Assembly (NCBI GenBank): GCA_016876035.1
Contig: VGOE01000004.1
Span: 1-58,895, forward strand
DNA length: 58,895 bases
Direction: 5' to 3'
Source of the DNA: Chloroflexota bacterium
GTDB taxonomy: Bacteria > Chloroflexota > Dehalococcoidia > UBA2247 > RBG-13-53-26
Shown here: piece after piece, positions 47,402 to 56,204 of the stretch
Layout: each line of letters opens with the position of its first letter
How positions within the stretch are numbered: position 1 is the stretch's first letter
Notes under the pieces: generated by a model
What the model was told of the DNA's origin: nothing
Seen by the model: the letters and a program-made list of their open reading frames with translations, nothing else
Database searches by the model: none
Made by a program: the position numbers and the translations under genes

Positions 47402-47509
47402 GAACGGCGGTTGACGGGGTCTATCTTCAATCTCGGGGGAAGATGATGTCTTTGGCACCAGGAAATCTATCTGACCTGAAGCAGTGGACGTAGAGGAGGT
47501 AAGACGGCG

Positions 47510-49438
47510 GTGTTCGGATATGCTGACAAGATTCTCAAAGTGGATTTGTCCTCGGGGAGCGCTGTTGAACTGCCCACCTCGCACTATGCTGACAGGTTTG
47601 TCGGCGGCCGGGGTATGGCTGCTTGGCTCTACTGGCAAGAGGTGCCGCCCCTGGCCGGAGCCTTCAGTGCTGAGAATGCCCTGATCTTCGCCACTGGTCC
47701 CCTGGCTGGCATACCTGTGCTGGGAGGGTCGCGCTGGCAGGTATGCGCTAAATCGCCCATCTCCTCGCCGGAGCACTTTTGCTATTGCAACCTGGGGGGC
47801 AGTTGGGGGGTGGGGCTGAAGTTCGCTGGCTATGACGCTCTCCTGATTCGAGGTGATTCGGAGAAGCCGGTCTACCTCTTTCTTCACGATGGGATGTGCG
47901 AACTGAAGGATGCCTCGGCGTTTTGGGGCAAGGGCGCAATTGAGACCAGGGAGATCCTCAAGCGCGAGTTGGGGGATTCAGTCCGGGTGGTGGCTATCGG
48001 TCCCGCCGGCGAGAATCTGGTCAACATGGCCAGCCTTGTGGCCGACGGCGACGCCGTGGGGGCGGGGGGTCTGGGGGCGGTGATGGGATCGAAGAGGCTG
48101 AAGGCTATCGCGGTGAAAGTCACCCAGAAAAAGGTGAAGATTGCCCAACCAGAAAAGCTAAAAGAGTTGACCGCGTACTACCGGGGGTTGGGTAAAGAGC
48201 CGATCACAGCAGCAGGCAATTTGACGCTCCGGATAATGGGGCCGGGAACCAGGAAAGAGCCTTGCTACGGTTGCCTGGGCAATTGCCTTAGAAGATCGTA
48301 TGAGGCGAAAGATGGCCAGAGGGGGAAATTCATGTGCCAGGCAGCCACCTTTTACCAGCCGATGGCAGAGAGATATTACGGGCCGGGGTACGAGGTTCCT
48401 TTCAAGGCCACTAAGCTGTGCGATGACTATGGGCTTGATACCTGGGGTGTCACCCTGACCATAATCTGGCTGATGAGGTGCCTCAGAGCTGGTATCCTGA
48501 CCGATGAAAACACTGGTATCCCTATATCGAAGTTGGGTAGCCTGGAGTTTATAGAGACCCTGGTGAGGAAGATTGCCCTCCGAGAGGGCTTCGGCGATAT
48601 CCTGGCCGAAGGCGTACTAGGGGCGGCGGATCGGGTGGGGCCGGCAGCCAGGGAACAGATTATCCCTCATACGTCGAAGGCAGGGCAGCTTAATGTCAGC
48701 GACCCCAGATTGTATATCCATACGGCGCTTCTGTATGCCATGGAGCCAAGGCCACCGTTGTCGCAATTTCAAGAAGTGAGCCGGGTGGTGCTCAAATGGT
48801 TGGAGTGGCGAAGGCAGGTCAACCATAGCTACGTTTCTGATGATGTGGCGCGCCGCATTACCCGGCGGTTCTGGGGAAGCGAGGCGTCAGCCGACTTCTC
48901 TAGCTATGAGGGGAAGGCGCTGGCGGCAAAGATGATCCAGGATCGGGAGTATGCCAAGGAGTGCCTCATTCTTTGCAGCTTCATCTGGCCTATTATGGAT
49001 CTCGAGTTTACCGAGGACCATGTGGGCGATGCTACCCTCGAGAGCAAAATACTTTCTGCTGTCACCGGGAGGGATATGAATGAAGAGGAACTCTACATAA
49101 TGGGCGAGAAGGTCTTCAACCTCTACAGGGCCATATTGATGCGGGAAGGCCACCGGGGGAGAGAAGACGACGTGCTTCCTGATAGCTGGCACAATATGCC
49201 TCTGAGGGCAGACCAGACCAATCCTGAATGCCTGGTGCCGGGCAAGGAGGGCGAGGCGCTATGCCGAAAAGGCTCGGTAGTTGATAGGGGGCAATTCGAA
49301 AAGACAAAAGACGAGTACTACCGGCTGAGGCAGTGGGACGTGGCTACTGGCCTCCAGACTAGGGCCAAGCTCGAAGAGTTGGGTTTGGGGGATGTTGCCC
49401 GCGATCTAGGGCAGAGGGGGCTTCTGAAAGGAAACTAA
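47510..49438 (+). CDS. Aldehyde:ferredoxin oxidoreductase family tungsten/molybdenum enzyme
   Basis: A 642-residue AOR-family protein. The N-terminal domain that binds the bis-pyranopterin is present (RFVGGRGMAAWLYWQEVPPLAG, ENALIFATGPLAGIPVLGGSRW, GGSWGVGLKFAGYDALLIRG). The [4Fe-4S] ligands are CYGCLGNC (about 251-258) and a late Cys in ECLILCSF (about 490). CDDYGLDTWGV matches the CNDLGLDT-type motif near the cofactor. The enzyme would oxidise an aldehyde or reduce an acid with ferredoxin; the substrate is unknown. The start is GTG 47510, about 12 bases after GGAGG. It follows pyruvate kinase by 108 bases. Confidence 0.92.
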   Translation: MFGYADKILKVDLSSGSAVELPTSHYADRFVGGRGMAAWLYWQEVPPLAGAFSAENALIFATGPLAGIPVLGGSRWQVCAKSPISSPEHFCYCNLGGSWGVGLKFAGYDALLIRGDSEKPVYLFLHDGMCELKDASAFWGKGAIETREILKRELGDSVRVVAIGPAGENLVNMASLVADGDAVGAGGLGAVMGSKRLKAIAVKVTQKKVKIAQPEKLKELTAYYRGLGKEPITAAGNLTLRIMGPGTRKEPCYGCLGNCLRRSYEAKDGQRGKFMCQAATFYQPMAERYYGPGYEVPFKATKLCDDYGLDTWGVTLTIIWLMRCLRAGILTDENTGIPISKLGSLEFIETLVRKIALREGFGDILAEGVLGAADRVGPAAREQIIPHTSKAGQLNVSDPRLYIHTALLYAMEPRPPLSQFQEVSRVVLKWLEWRRQVNHSYVSDDVARRITRRFWGSEASADFSSYEGKALAAKMIQDREYAKECLILCSFIWPIMDLEFTEDHVGDATLESKILSAVTGRDMNEEELYIMGEKVFNLYRAILMREGHRGREDDVLPDSWHNMPLRADQTNPECLVPGKEGEALCRKGSVVDRGQFEKTKDEYYRLRQWDVATGLQTRAKLEELGLGDVARDLGQRGLLKGN

Positions 49439-49508
49439 CGCTTCCTTTGGCAAAGACTGCCAAGTTGATCCTGGTCAGAGCCGAAAAATGTTGGATCTAT
49501 CCATGAGA

Positions 49509-50177
49509 TTAGTACTTTGAAGCCCCTATCTCCTCCATTTTCCCTGTGACAACGTAGACCACTCTCTCACAGATATTGGTTACCCTATCGGCACTGCGCT
49601 CCAGGTTGTGGCCCACCCAGATAAGACGGGTAGCTCGGGTTATAGTCCTCGGGTCTTCCGCCATAAAGGTAAGCAGTTCACGAAAGACCTGGTCATAGAG
49701 GTTGTCTACTTCAGTATCTTCGGCAGCGATCTGTTTGGCCGTATCGGCATCACGTTTGACAAAGGCATCCAGGCTGCGACGCAGCATATCTCCTGTCTTC
49801 TCAGCCATGCGGGGCAGGTCAATCAGCGGCTTCAGAGGTGGCTCGTCTCCTATCAATATCACAATCCTGGCTATGCCCTCGGCATGGTCACCTATCCGCT
49901 CCAGATCGGTTATGATATTGAGAACTGAAATAATGATTCGGAGGTCGCTGGCCATGGGTTGCTGCGTAGCAATAAGCTGAAGGCACTTCTCCTCTATTCC
50001 GAATCTCTTGTCGTTTATCTTAATATCGTCAGCAATTATCTGATGCGCCATGTTGAGGTCTCTGCCCTTCAGAGCCTCTATGGAGCGTCTGATGGCCTTC
50101 TCCACCATGCTCCCCATAATCAGAACATCGTCCTGAATTTCCCTCAATCTTTTGTGAAAGGTTGTTCTTATCTCCAT
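49509..50177 (-). CDS. phoU: Phosphate-transport regulator PhoU
   Basis: PhoU is a two-repeat helical protein that binds the Pst transporter and PhoR to hold the Pho response off when phosphate is plentiful. The 222-residue protein has the metal-binding pattern twice: VEKAIRRSIEALKGRD..IADDIKIN and EKTGDMLRRSLDAFVKRD..AAEDTEVD, followed by LNIITDLERIGDHAEGIA and IWVGHNLERSADRVTNICER. ATG 50177 is chosen for its AAGGAGG eight bases upstream. It is the last gene of mgsA-pstSCAB-phoU, 19 bases after pstB. Confidence 0.96.
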   Translation of the reverse strand: MEIRTTFHKRLREIQDDVLIMGSMVEKAIRRSIEALKGRDLNMAHQIIADDIKINDKRFGIEEKCLQLIATQQPMASDLRIIISVLNIITDLERIGDHAEGIARIVILIGDEPPLKPLIDLPRMAEKTGDMLRRSLDAFVKRDADTAKQIAAEDTEVDNLYDQVFRELLTFMAEDPRTITRATRLIWVGHNLERSADRVTNICERVVYVVTGKMEEIGASKY

Positions 50178-50196
50178 GACTAAGACCTCCTTCATC

Positions 50197-51012
50197 CTAT
50201 CCAAATCGGCCGGTAATATAGTCCTCGGTACGTTTGTCCCTGGGGTTGGTGAATAGTTGAGGCGTGGGACCGCACTCGACCAGCACCCCGGCCCTATCTT
50301 CCTCCATCATAAGGAAGGCAGCCATGTCAGATACCCGCGCTGCCTGCTGCATGTTATGGGTGACGATGACGATAGTGTAGTGTTCGGCCAGGCTTCTCAT
50401 CAAGTCCTCGATCTTGAGGGTAGCTATCGGGTCGAGGGCGCTGCAAGGTTCATCCATCAAAATGACTTCGGGTTCCACTGCCAGCACCCGCGCGATGCAC
50501 AGTCGTTGCTGCTGTCCTCCGGATAGGGCTAGAGCGACCTGGTTCAGTTTGTCCTTCACTTCTTCCCACAGTGCAGCCCTCTGGAGGCTTCTCTCGACGA
50601 TGATCTCGAGCTCGCTGCGGTTCCTCTTACCATGTCGCCTGGGGCCGAAAGCCACGTTCTCAAATATCGACATCGGGAAGGGGTTGGGCTTCTGAAACAC
50701 CATGCCCACCCGTTTTCTCAGCTCTACAACGTCGATAAACTTGTCATAAATAGGGATGCCGTCAACCGCAACCAGCCCCTCGACCCTGGCCCCAGGAATA
50801 AGGTCGTTCATGCGGTTGAACAGGCGAAGAAAAGACGATTTGCCGCAGCCTGATGGGCCAATAAGGGCCGTGATGGCACACTCCGGTATGTCCAGAGTAA
50901 TGCCTCTCAGTGCCTGAAAAGCTCCATAGTAAAGGTTCGCCTTTTCCGTTCCGAGTTTTGTCTTGCCGTATTCAGCTACTCTACCGTTCGAAAGACTGTA
51001 GTTCACATTCAT
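50197..51012 (-). CDS. pstB: Phosphate ABC transporter ATP-binding protein
   Basis: PstB powers the high-affinity phosphate importer. The 271-residue protein has Walker [10 protein letters not shown], the family-specific [19 protein letters not shown] and Q-loop [22 protein letters not shown], signature [16 protein letters not shown], Walker [14 protein letters not shown] and switch [13 protein letters not shown]. The N-terminal 25 residues are a little longer than usual. It starts six bases after the pstA stop. Confidence 0.97.
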   Translation of the reverse strand: MNVNYSLSNGRVAEYGKTKLGTEKANLYYGAFQALRGITLDIPECAITALIGPSGCGKSSFLRLFNRMNDLIPGARVEGLVAVDGIPIYDKFIDVVELRKRVGMVFQKPNPFPMSIFENVAFGPRRHGKRNRSELEIIVERSLQRAALWEEVKDKLNQVALALSGGQQQRLCIARVLAVEPEVILMDEPCSALDPIATLKIEDLMRSLAEHYTIVIVTHNMQQAARVSDMAAFLMMEEDRAGVLVECGPTPQLFTNPRDKRTEDYITGRFG

Positions 51013-51018
51013 GGGTCA

Positions 51019-51876
51019 TCATCTCCGCTGGCGCGTTCGCAGCCTGATAATAGTAGCCAGGACATTGAAGAACAAAACTACCGCCAACAGGACGAGGGCG
51101 ACGCCCCACACCGTGCCCTTGGGCATGCCGGGAACATGGGCAGCTACTGTATATAGATGATAAGGTAAGGCCATAAACTGGTCAAAGGGAGAGCTCGGCA
51201 ACCCGGGCAGGAAAAAGGCTGCCCCTACCACCAGTATCGGAGCTGTCTCTCCGGCAGCGCGGCTCATGGCCAGAACAGCACCAGTGATAATCCCAGGTCG
51301 TGCCTGTGGCAAAACTACATGCCGTATAGTCTGCCATTTTGTCACGCCGATAGCCAAGCTTCCCTCTCTGTATTCTCTGGGCACTGCAATTATTGCTTCC
51401 CTGGAGGTGGTAATAGTCATAGCCAGTGCCTGGCAGGCCAGGGTCAGGCTGGCTGCCAGCAGCGACATACCGAAGTCCAGAGCCAGAACGAACACGGCCA
51501 GACCAAAAAGCCCGTAGACGATGCTGGGCACACCAGCCAGACTCATAATAGCCATATTGATGGCCCGCGTCAGCCAGTTTTTGGGAGCATATTCAGCCAG
51601 GTAGATTCCGGCCGACACCCCAATTGGCAGCGCGAAAATGATGGTGCCCACCATGAGGTAGAAGGTACCCACAAGGGCCGGGAAGATGCCGCCTGCCTTA
51701 CCCGCCTGCGAAGGATTTTGAGTTAGGAATCCCCAGTCAATGGCGCCGGCACCCCTGACGACAATCTGAAGGAGGATGACCAGGACTGGAATGGTGACCG
51801 CCGCTGTGGCCAGAAGAAGGAGGCCGAGAGCTATACGCTGGGAACGCTGGCGTGATAGTACCCGTTCAATCTTCAT
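51019..51876 (-). CDS. pstA: Phosphate ABC transporter permease
   Basis: PstA is one of the two membrane halves of the phosphate importer. The 285-residue protein has six predicted helices and the PstA pattern AGGIFPALVGTFYLMVGTIIFALPIGVSAGIYLAEYAP, a GLFGLAVFV segment and the ATPase-coupling loop EYREGSLAIGVTKWQTIRHVVLPQARPGIITGAVLAMSRAAGETAPIL. It lies seven bases after pstC. Confidence 0.96.
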   Translation of the reverse strand: MKIERVLSRQRSQRIALGLLLLATAAVTIPVLVILLQIVVRGAGAIDWGFLTQNPSQAGKAGGIFPALVGTFYLMVGTIIFALPIGVSAGIYLAEYAPKNWLTRAINMAIMSLAGVPSIVYGLFGLAVFVLALDFGMSLLAASLTLACQALAMTITTSREAIIAVPREYREGSLAIGVTKWQTIRHVVLPQARPGIITGAVLAMSRAAGETAPILVVGAAFFLPGLPSSPFDQFMALPYHLYTVAAHVPGMPKGTVWGVALVLLAVVLFFNVLATIIRLRTRQRR

Positions 51877-51883
51877 CTATGAA

Positions 51884-52867
51884 CTACCTTGCGTATTTCC
51901 GCTTCTGACGTTCCAGCACCCAATCAGCGATCAGGTTAATGGCCAGGGTCATGATGAACAGGGTCAAGCCAATGGCGAACAACGCCTGATACTGCAACCC
52001 GCCTCGGACGGCATTGCCGATCCCCGAAGCTATAGCAGCCGTCATCGGCATCATCGAATCCGTTGGAGAGTGAGGTACCGCCAGAGCACCGCCAGCCACC
52101 ATGAGGACGGTCATAGTCTCGCCAATGGCACGTCCCACGCCCAGCATAACAGCCGCGGCGATTCCCGAGACAGCCGCTGGGATACAGACATGCCTGATGG
52201 TTTCCCACTTGGTAGCACCCAGGGCATAGCTTGCCTCTTTGAATTCTTCAGGAACAGCGCGGAGCGCATCCTCCGAGACACTGACAATGACAGGCAGGCT
52301 CATCATTGCCAGCATGATCGCAGCAGTCAGCCCGCAAAGACCCGTGTTCAAATCGAACATGCTCTGGATTAGAGGTGACAGAAGCATGAGGCCGATAAGT
52401 CCCATCACCACTGATGGAATACCCGCCAGCAGCTCCACAATAGGTTTGACCGTTTCTCTTACTCTCGGTGACGCCACTTCAGCTAGATAGGCGGCACAGC
52501 CAACGCCAACGGGCACAGCAATAGCAGTGGCCACCAGGGTCACCATGATTGTAGCCACAAAGAAGGGCATTATGCCAAAGGTCGGTGGGTCAGACACGGG
52601 ATACCACTTGGTGCCCCAAAGGAATTCCCAGGGAGGAGTGTGAGAGAAAATGGGCAACCCTTCTTTTGCCAAAAGGACAATGATACCCAGCAGGACGGCT
52701 ATGGCTAGCAGACCCGCCAGAAAAACCCAACCCTCAACAACCTTTTCACCCCAACGCCACCGCCGCCGGAGGCCGTTGTCCAGGCCTTCGGCAGCGCCGG
52801 GTGAAACGCTTCTCTTTGTTAGAATCGCTCTATTCCTTCTTCTTTTCCTTCTATCCCAGCGGCACAA
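51884..52867 (-). CDS. pstC: Phosphate ABC transporter permease
   Basis: PstC is the other membrane half. After a basic N-terminus the 327-residue frame has six helices, with VVEGWVFLAGLLAIAVLLGIIVLL first, GVGCAAYLAEVASPRV, LAGIPSVVMGLIGLMLL and the coupling loop EFKEASYALGATKWETIRHVCIPAAVSGIAAAVMLGVGRAIGETMTVLM. The start is unclear: TTG 52867 overlaps the pstS stop by 17 bases and has no strong ribosome site, while a rare ATT at 52825 follows AGAAGG. There is no in-frame ATG or GTG before the first helix. Confidence 0.93.
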   Translation of the reverse strand: MCRWDRRKRRRNRAILTKRSVSPGAAEGLDNGLRRRWRWGEKVVEGWVFLAGLLAIAVLLGIIVLLAKEGLPIFSHTPPWEFLWGTKWYPVSDPPTFGIMPFFVATIMVTLVATAIAVPVGVGCAAYLAEVASPRVRETVKPIVELLAGIPSVVMGLIGLMLLSPLIQSMFDLNTGLCGLTAAIMLAMMSLPVIVSVSEDALRAVPEEFKEASYALGATKWETIRHVCIPAAVSGIAAAVMLGVGRAIGETMTVLMVAGGALAVPHSPTDSMMPMTAAIASGIGNAVRGGLQYQALFAIGLTLFIMTLAINLIADWVLERQKRKYAR

Positions 52868-53756
52868 AGCCTGCCTCAGTTACCTTCGCCTGCCCTTCTG
52901 ATGACAGGCAGTAGTCAACGAAGGCCTTTATAACACCCTGAGGTGCTCCATTGGTGTACAGAAGTAGCGGTCGGGCTATAGGGTATGTTCCGTCCAGGGC
53001 TGTCCCCACAGTGGGCAGGACGGCCGGGTCATTGGCCGTCATCTTAATCCCCACAGGTTTCACCTTATTGGTGACGTAGCCCAGTCCGGCGTAGAAGATA
53101 GCTTTCGAATTCTTGGCTACCTCAGATATCCCTCCCTCAGTGGAGGGGAGAAACAGCACCTTCGAGCCATACTCCAGGCTCTTGTCCTCGGTGGAAAGAC
53201 CGAGCATCTGGATCACATGTTCCTTGAAGAAGACATGGGTGCCAGAGTTTGTGTCACGGGCGATCACCACTATAGCAGCATCCTTGCCTCCAACGTCTTT
53301 CCAGTTGGTTATCTTGCCGGTGTAGATGGCTGACAGTTGAGCTATGGTAAGCTCAGTCACCGGGTTGGAGGGGTGCACCACTACTGAAAGGGCATCACTG
53401 GCCATCTGAATCTCATAAGGGTTTACCCCTTTTGCCTGGGCCTGCTCAATCTCCTTCGCTTTGATTTGTCGTGATGCCTGGCAGATGTCGGTGGTGCCAT
53501 CAATCAGAGCGGCAAAGCCAGCTCCTGACCCTGGGCCGCTGACAGCAATGTGCACCCTCGAATGCATTTTCATGAACTCTTCAGCCCAGACTGAGGTCAG
53601 CGGCGTTACCGTATTCGATCCGACGATGCTTATAGACCCGGAAAGCCCGTTAGAATTCCCTGAGTCGCCTCCTCCGCAACCAGCTATGACAAGAGACCCG
53701 GCAAGCAACCCTAGGATAACGACTAGGATCAAGCCTTTTGTTAGTCTACTGTTCAT
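52851..53756 (-). CDS. pstS: Phosphate-binding lipoprotein
   Basis: PstS captures phosphate outside the membrane for PstCAB. The 301-residue protein begins with a lipoprotein signal peptide (MNSRLTKGLILVVILGLLAGSLVIAGC, lipobox VIAGC with Cys27), then a Gly/Ser linker and the PBP fold. Phosphate-site elements GSNTVTPLT, GPGSGAGFAALIDGTTDICQASR and RDTNSGTHVFFKEHV are present. It is of the short PstS type. The gene has AGGAGG upstream and follows mgsA by 22 bases. Confidence 0.96.
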   Translation of the reverse strand: MNSRLTKGLILVVILGLLAGSLVIAGCGGGDSGNSNGLSGSISIVGSNTVTPLTSVWAEEFMKMHSRVHIAVSGPGSGAGFAALIDGTTDICQASRQIKAKEIEQAQAKGVNPYEIQMASDALSVVVHPSNPVTELTIAQLSAIYTGKITNWKDVGGKDAAIVVIARDTNSGTHVFFKEHVIQMLGLSTEDKSLEYGSKVLFLPSTEGGISEVAKNSKAIFYAGLGYVTNKVKPVGIKMTANDPAVLPTVGTALDGTYPIARPLLLYTNGAPQGVIKAFVDYCLSSEGQAKVTEAGFVPLG

Positions 53757-53778
53757 AAATCCTCCTTTGCCAATTCAC

Positions 53779-54222
53779 TTATCTCAGCACAGCCGCGAGA
53801 TCAACACTCATCTCAGGCCTGGCGTGATCTTTTCTATGGCCTTCGAAACGCTCAAACAGAAGGCACAACACGGCCTCGGCAGTAGCCAGGTTTGTTGCCA
53901 GAGGCACGTTGTGGACGTCGCACGCCCGAAGCAACGCTGAAACGTCTGGCTCATGAGGATGGGCTGTCAGCGGATCACGCAGGAAAATCAACGCCTGCAC
54001 ATCACCGCTGGCTATCTGCGCTCCAATCTGCTGGTCGCCTCCCTGCGGTCCGCTTTTCATCAGATGTACCGGCAAGCCGATCTTTTCCTGAATAAACCGC
54101 CCCGTGGTGCCCGTGGCCACCAGGTTCAGTTTGGCTAATTCCTGCCGGTGTGCCTGCACCAGGAAGACCATATCAGCCTTCTTCGCGTCGTGAGCAATCA
54201 GTGCCAGAGTAGGTCTCTCCAT
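53779..54222 (-). CDS. mgsA: Methylglyoxal synthase
   Basis: MgsA converts dihydroxyacetone phosphate to methylglyoxal plus inorganic phosphate, and in studied enzymes is inhibited by phosphate. The 147-residue protein has IAHDAKK with the N-terminal His, GTTGRFIQ, the [17 protein letters not shown] substrate loop with catalytic Asp, and [29 protein letters not shown]. The last holds the His and the second Asp; the first Asp of the usual HDPD is Glu here. AAGGAAG precedes ATG 54222. It is the first gene of the phosphate-transport operon, an unusual place that fits a phosphate-recycling role. Confidence 0.94.
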   Translation of the reverse strand: MERPTLALIAHDAKKADMVFLVQAHRQELAKLNLVATGTTGRFIQEKIGLPVHLMKSGPQGGDQQIGAQIASGDVQALIFLRDPLTAHPHEPDVSALLRACDVHNVPLATNLATAEAVLCLLFERFEGHRKDHARPEMSVDLAAVLR

Positions 54223-54375
54223 ATCTCACTTCCTTTCCTGTTGTATCTCCTCGAGGAACTTATGCACTCTCATTTTGATCTCATCTCGGATCTTCCTGGA
54301 ACCAGATTCTCTTCATCCGAGTTGGCCACCAGATTCGCCTTGCACTGCCCATTCATCCTGATTCATCCTGGTTCA

Positions 54376-54381
54376 AGGATA
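54376..54381 (-). promoter_or_regulatory. Putative -10 box of the mgsA-pst operon
   Basis: On the minus strand TATCCT (54381-54376) lies exactly 10 bases after the last of the six Pho repeats, the spacing known between Pho boxes and -10 elements in E. coli, where the box replaces the -35. Confidence 0.4.
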
Positions 54382-54391
54382 ACAGGCGATA

Positions 54392-54453
54392 TTTAAGGCT
54401 TGTTTAAGGCATTGTTAAGAGGAGGTTAAATCTTGTTTAGGGTTTGCTTAAGG
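54392..54453 (-). promoter_or_regulatory. Six-unit Pho-box array before mgsA-pstSCAB-phoU
   Basis: In the direction of the operon six 7-base units lie at an exact 11-base period: CCTTAAG (54453-54447), CCCTAAA (54442-54436), ATTTAAC (54431-54425), TCTTAAC (54420-54414), CCTTAAA (54409-54403) and CCTTAAA (54398-54392). An 11-base period of direct repeats is the hallmark of PhoB/PhoP binding sites. The first unit covers the phoR stop codon. The array is 170 bases before mgsA. Confidence 0.75.
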
Positions 54454-56202
54454 CGTGCCGGCTAAGGGAAGGGTGAAACTGAAGGTAGAACCCTTCCCTT
54501 CCACACTTTCTGCCCAGATCCTGCCGCCGTGAGCTTCCACTATATGCTTGGCGATAGCCAAACCCAGGCCAGTGCCCCCGCCAGTCCGCGCCCTGTCTGC
54601 CTTATAGAAGCGCTCGAAAATGCGGGGCAGGTCATCGGCAGAAATGCCCACCCCATTGTCAGCTACTGAGACCAGGAGGTGATTGCCTTCCGCTTTGGCG
54701 GTGACGCTGATTCTGCCGCCGGGCGGGGTGAACTTGATGGCATTGTGTATGATGTTAACCAGCACCTGCTCCACCCGATCCCTGTCGCCAAGCGCCTGCG
54801 GCAAGGATGAAGCACTCTCAATACCCAGGCTTAGCCCTGCCCTATCGGCTTGCGCCTTCAATCTTCCCGCGGCTTGCTCAATTGCTTCCGCCATATCGAA
54901 AGGCTTCTTCTGAATAGGGGCCCTCCCGCTTTCAATGCGAGATAGCTCTCCTAGCTCCTGTACTAACTGGGTCAATCTGTCCGCTTCGGCATTTATCTTG
55001 GCCAGAAAATCCTTCGCCACAGAGGGATCGTCAATAGCCCCATCCCGTAACGTCTCGGCAAGTGCCTTGATCGAAGCTGCTGGCGTGCGCAGTTCGTGAG
55101 AGATATTGGCCACGAAATCGCGCCGCACCGTCTCCAGACGCCGCAGTTCAGTAAGGTCCTGGAGGAGCAGAAGGCAGCCGCCCCCGTCTTCCAAAGGCGT
55201 AGCCATCACTCTCAGAAACTGCTTCCCGGGACTGGTCTCCACTGTTCCCACCTGCTGTTCCTTCGTCCTCAGGCAGCGCTGCAGTATATCATCCATTTCG
55301 TAGTCGCGCACCGCCTCGACGAAGGTGCTCCCCAGCACCTCCTTCCCAGAGAGCTGAAGCATCTGCTGGGCTGCCCGATTCACTGTGGTTACTCTGCTCT
55401 CGCCATCCACAACGAAAATGCCGTCACCCATATTAGATAGGATAGTTGCCATCCTGTCTCGCTCGGTGGTGATAAGAGCTACCATTTCCTTAAGCTTGGC
55501 AGCCATGCGGTTGAAGGCCTTGGCCAGCTCACCCACTTCATCCCTGGACGTCACCTGGATTTCCTGGTCAAGCTCTCCCTCAGCCAACTTCTTGGACATT
55601 TGAGTCAGCTTCTTCACCGGCCCGGTGGTCACTCTCGATATTTGCAGCGCCAGCAAGACAGCGACGACAGCAGCAATGATGGCTCCCCAGGTTATCACCC
55701 AGTTGACATGTCCCGCATATCCATTTATCTCGGTCAAAGGAAGGGACACCCGGGCAACGCCCACTATTTCATCATTTATCGTTATCGGCCCGGCAGCATA
55801 CATCATGTCATACCCCAGGGTGGCGCTGTACCGAATGTCGCTGCCTCTTCCCTCGGTAAGCGCTCCTTTGACCTCCGGCCTATCGGCGTGGTTCCCCATC
55901 AAAGCGGGATCCTCATCGGAGTCCCCCAACACCACCCCATCTCGATCAATGATGGTGATCCGTGCATCAATCTGCTTCCCCAGCCTCTTGGCCAGGGCAT
56001 CGATGTCACTTATCTGACCGCTAGCAAAATATGGGGCACTACTGTCGCCTACCAGCAGTGCCTGGTTCGTCAGCTGGTCTCTCATGTTATCCAGATAGCT
56101 ATCTCTGAAGAAGTGCGACAAATATATGCTCAGCCCGGCAATGCATATCACGATGAGAATAACGAACGGTACGGCTGTTCGCCATCGAATGCTACGAAAC
56201 AC
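54448..56202 (-). CDS. phoR: Phosphate-responsive sensor histidine kinase PhoR
   Basis: A 584-residue membrane kinase. TM1 is VPFVILIVICIAGLSIYL (about 10-30), an extracellular sensor domain of about 130 residues follows, TM2 is WVITWGAIIAAVVAVLLAL, then HAMP (TGPVKKLTQMSKKLAEGELDQEI), a PAS domain (about 255-360), HisKA with the phospho-His in FVANISHELRTP, and HATPase motifs NIIHNAIKFTPPGG, VADNGVGIS and GGTGLGLAIAKHIVEAHGG. The sizeable sensor domain is of the Gram-positive PhoR/WalK type. It begins two bases after phoB, and its stop lies in the Pho-box array. Confidence 0.92.
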   Translation of the reverse strand: MFRSIRWRTAVPFVILIVICIAGLSIYLSHFFRDSYLDNMRDQLTNQALLVGDSSAPYFASGQISDIDALAKRLGKQIDARITIIDRDGVVLGDSDEDPALMGNHADRPEVKGALTEGRGSDIRYSATLGYDMMYAAGPITINDEIVGVARVSLPLTEINGYAGHVNWVITWGAIIAAVVAVLLALQISRVTTGPVKKLTQMSKKLAEGELDQEIQVTSRDEVGELAKAFNRMAAKLKEMVALITTERDRMATILSNMGDGIFVVDGESRVTTVNRAAQQMLQLSGKEVLGSTFVEAVRDYEMDDILQRCLRTKEQQVGTVETSPGKQFLRVMATPLEDGGGCLLLLQDLTELRRLETVRRDFVANISHELRTPAASIKALAETLRDGAIDDPSVAKDFLAKINAEADRLTQLVQELGELSRIESGRAPIQKKPFDMAEAIEQAAGRLKAQADRAGLSLGIESASSLPQALGDRDRVEQVLVNIIHNAIKFTPPGGRISVTAKAEGNHLLVSVADNGVGISADDLPRIFERFYKADRARTGGGTGLGLAIAKHIVEAHGGRIWAESVEGKGSTFSFTLPLAGTP

Positions 56203-56204
56203 GT

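Noticed and set aside
47189-47887. Minus-strand reading frame of 232 codons
   Set aside because: It covers the end of pyk and the start of the AOR gene on the other strand, both clearly real.
54223-54375. Small peptide genes between phoR and mgsA
   Set aside because: Two minus-strand frames of 28 and 15 codons exist, but they have no clear ribosome sites; a tandem ATTCATCCTG repeat at 54351-54370 adds to the impression of non-coding leader.
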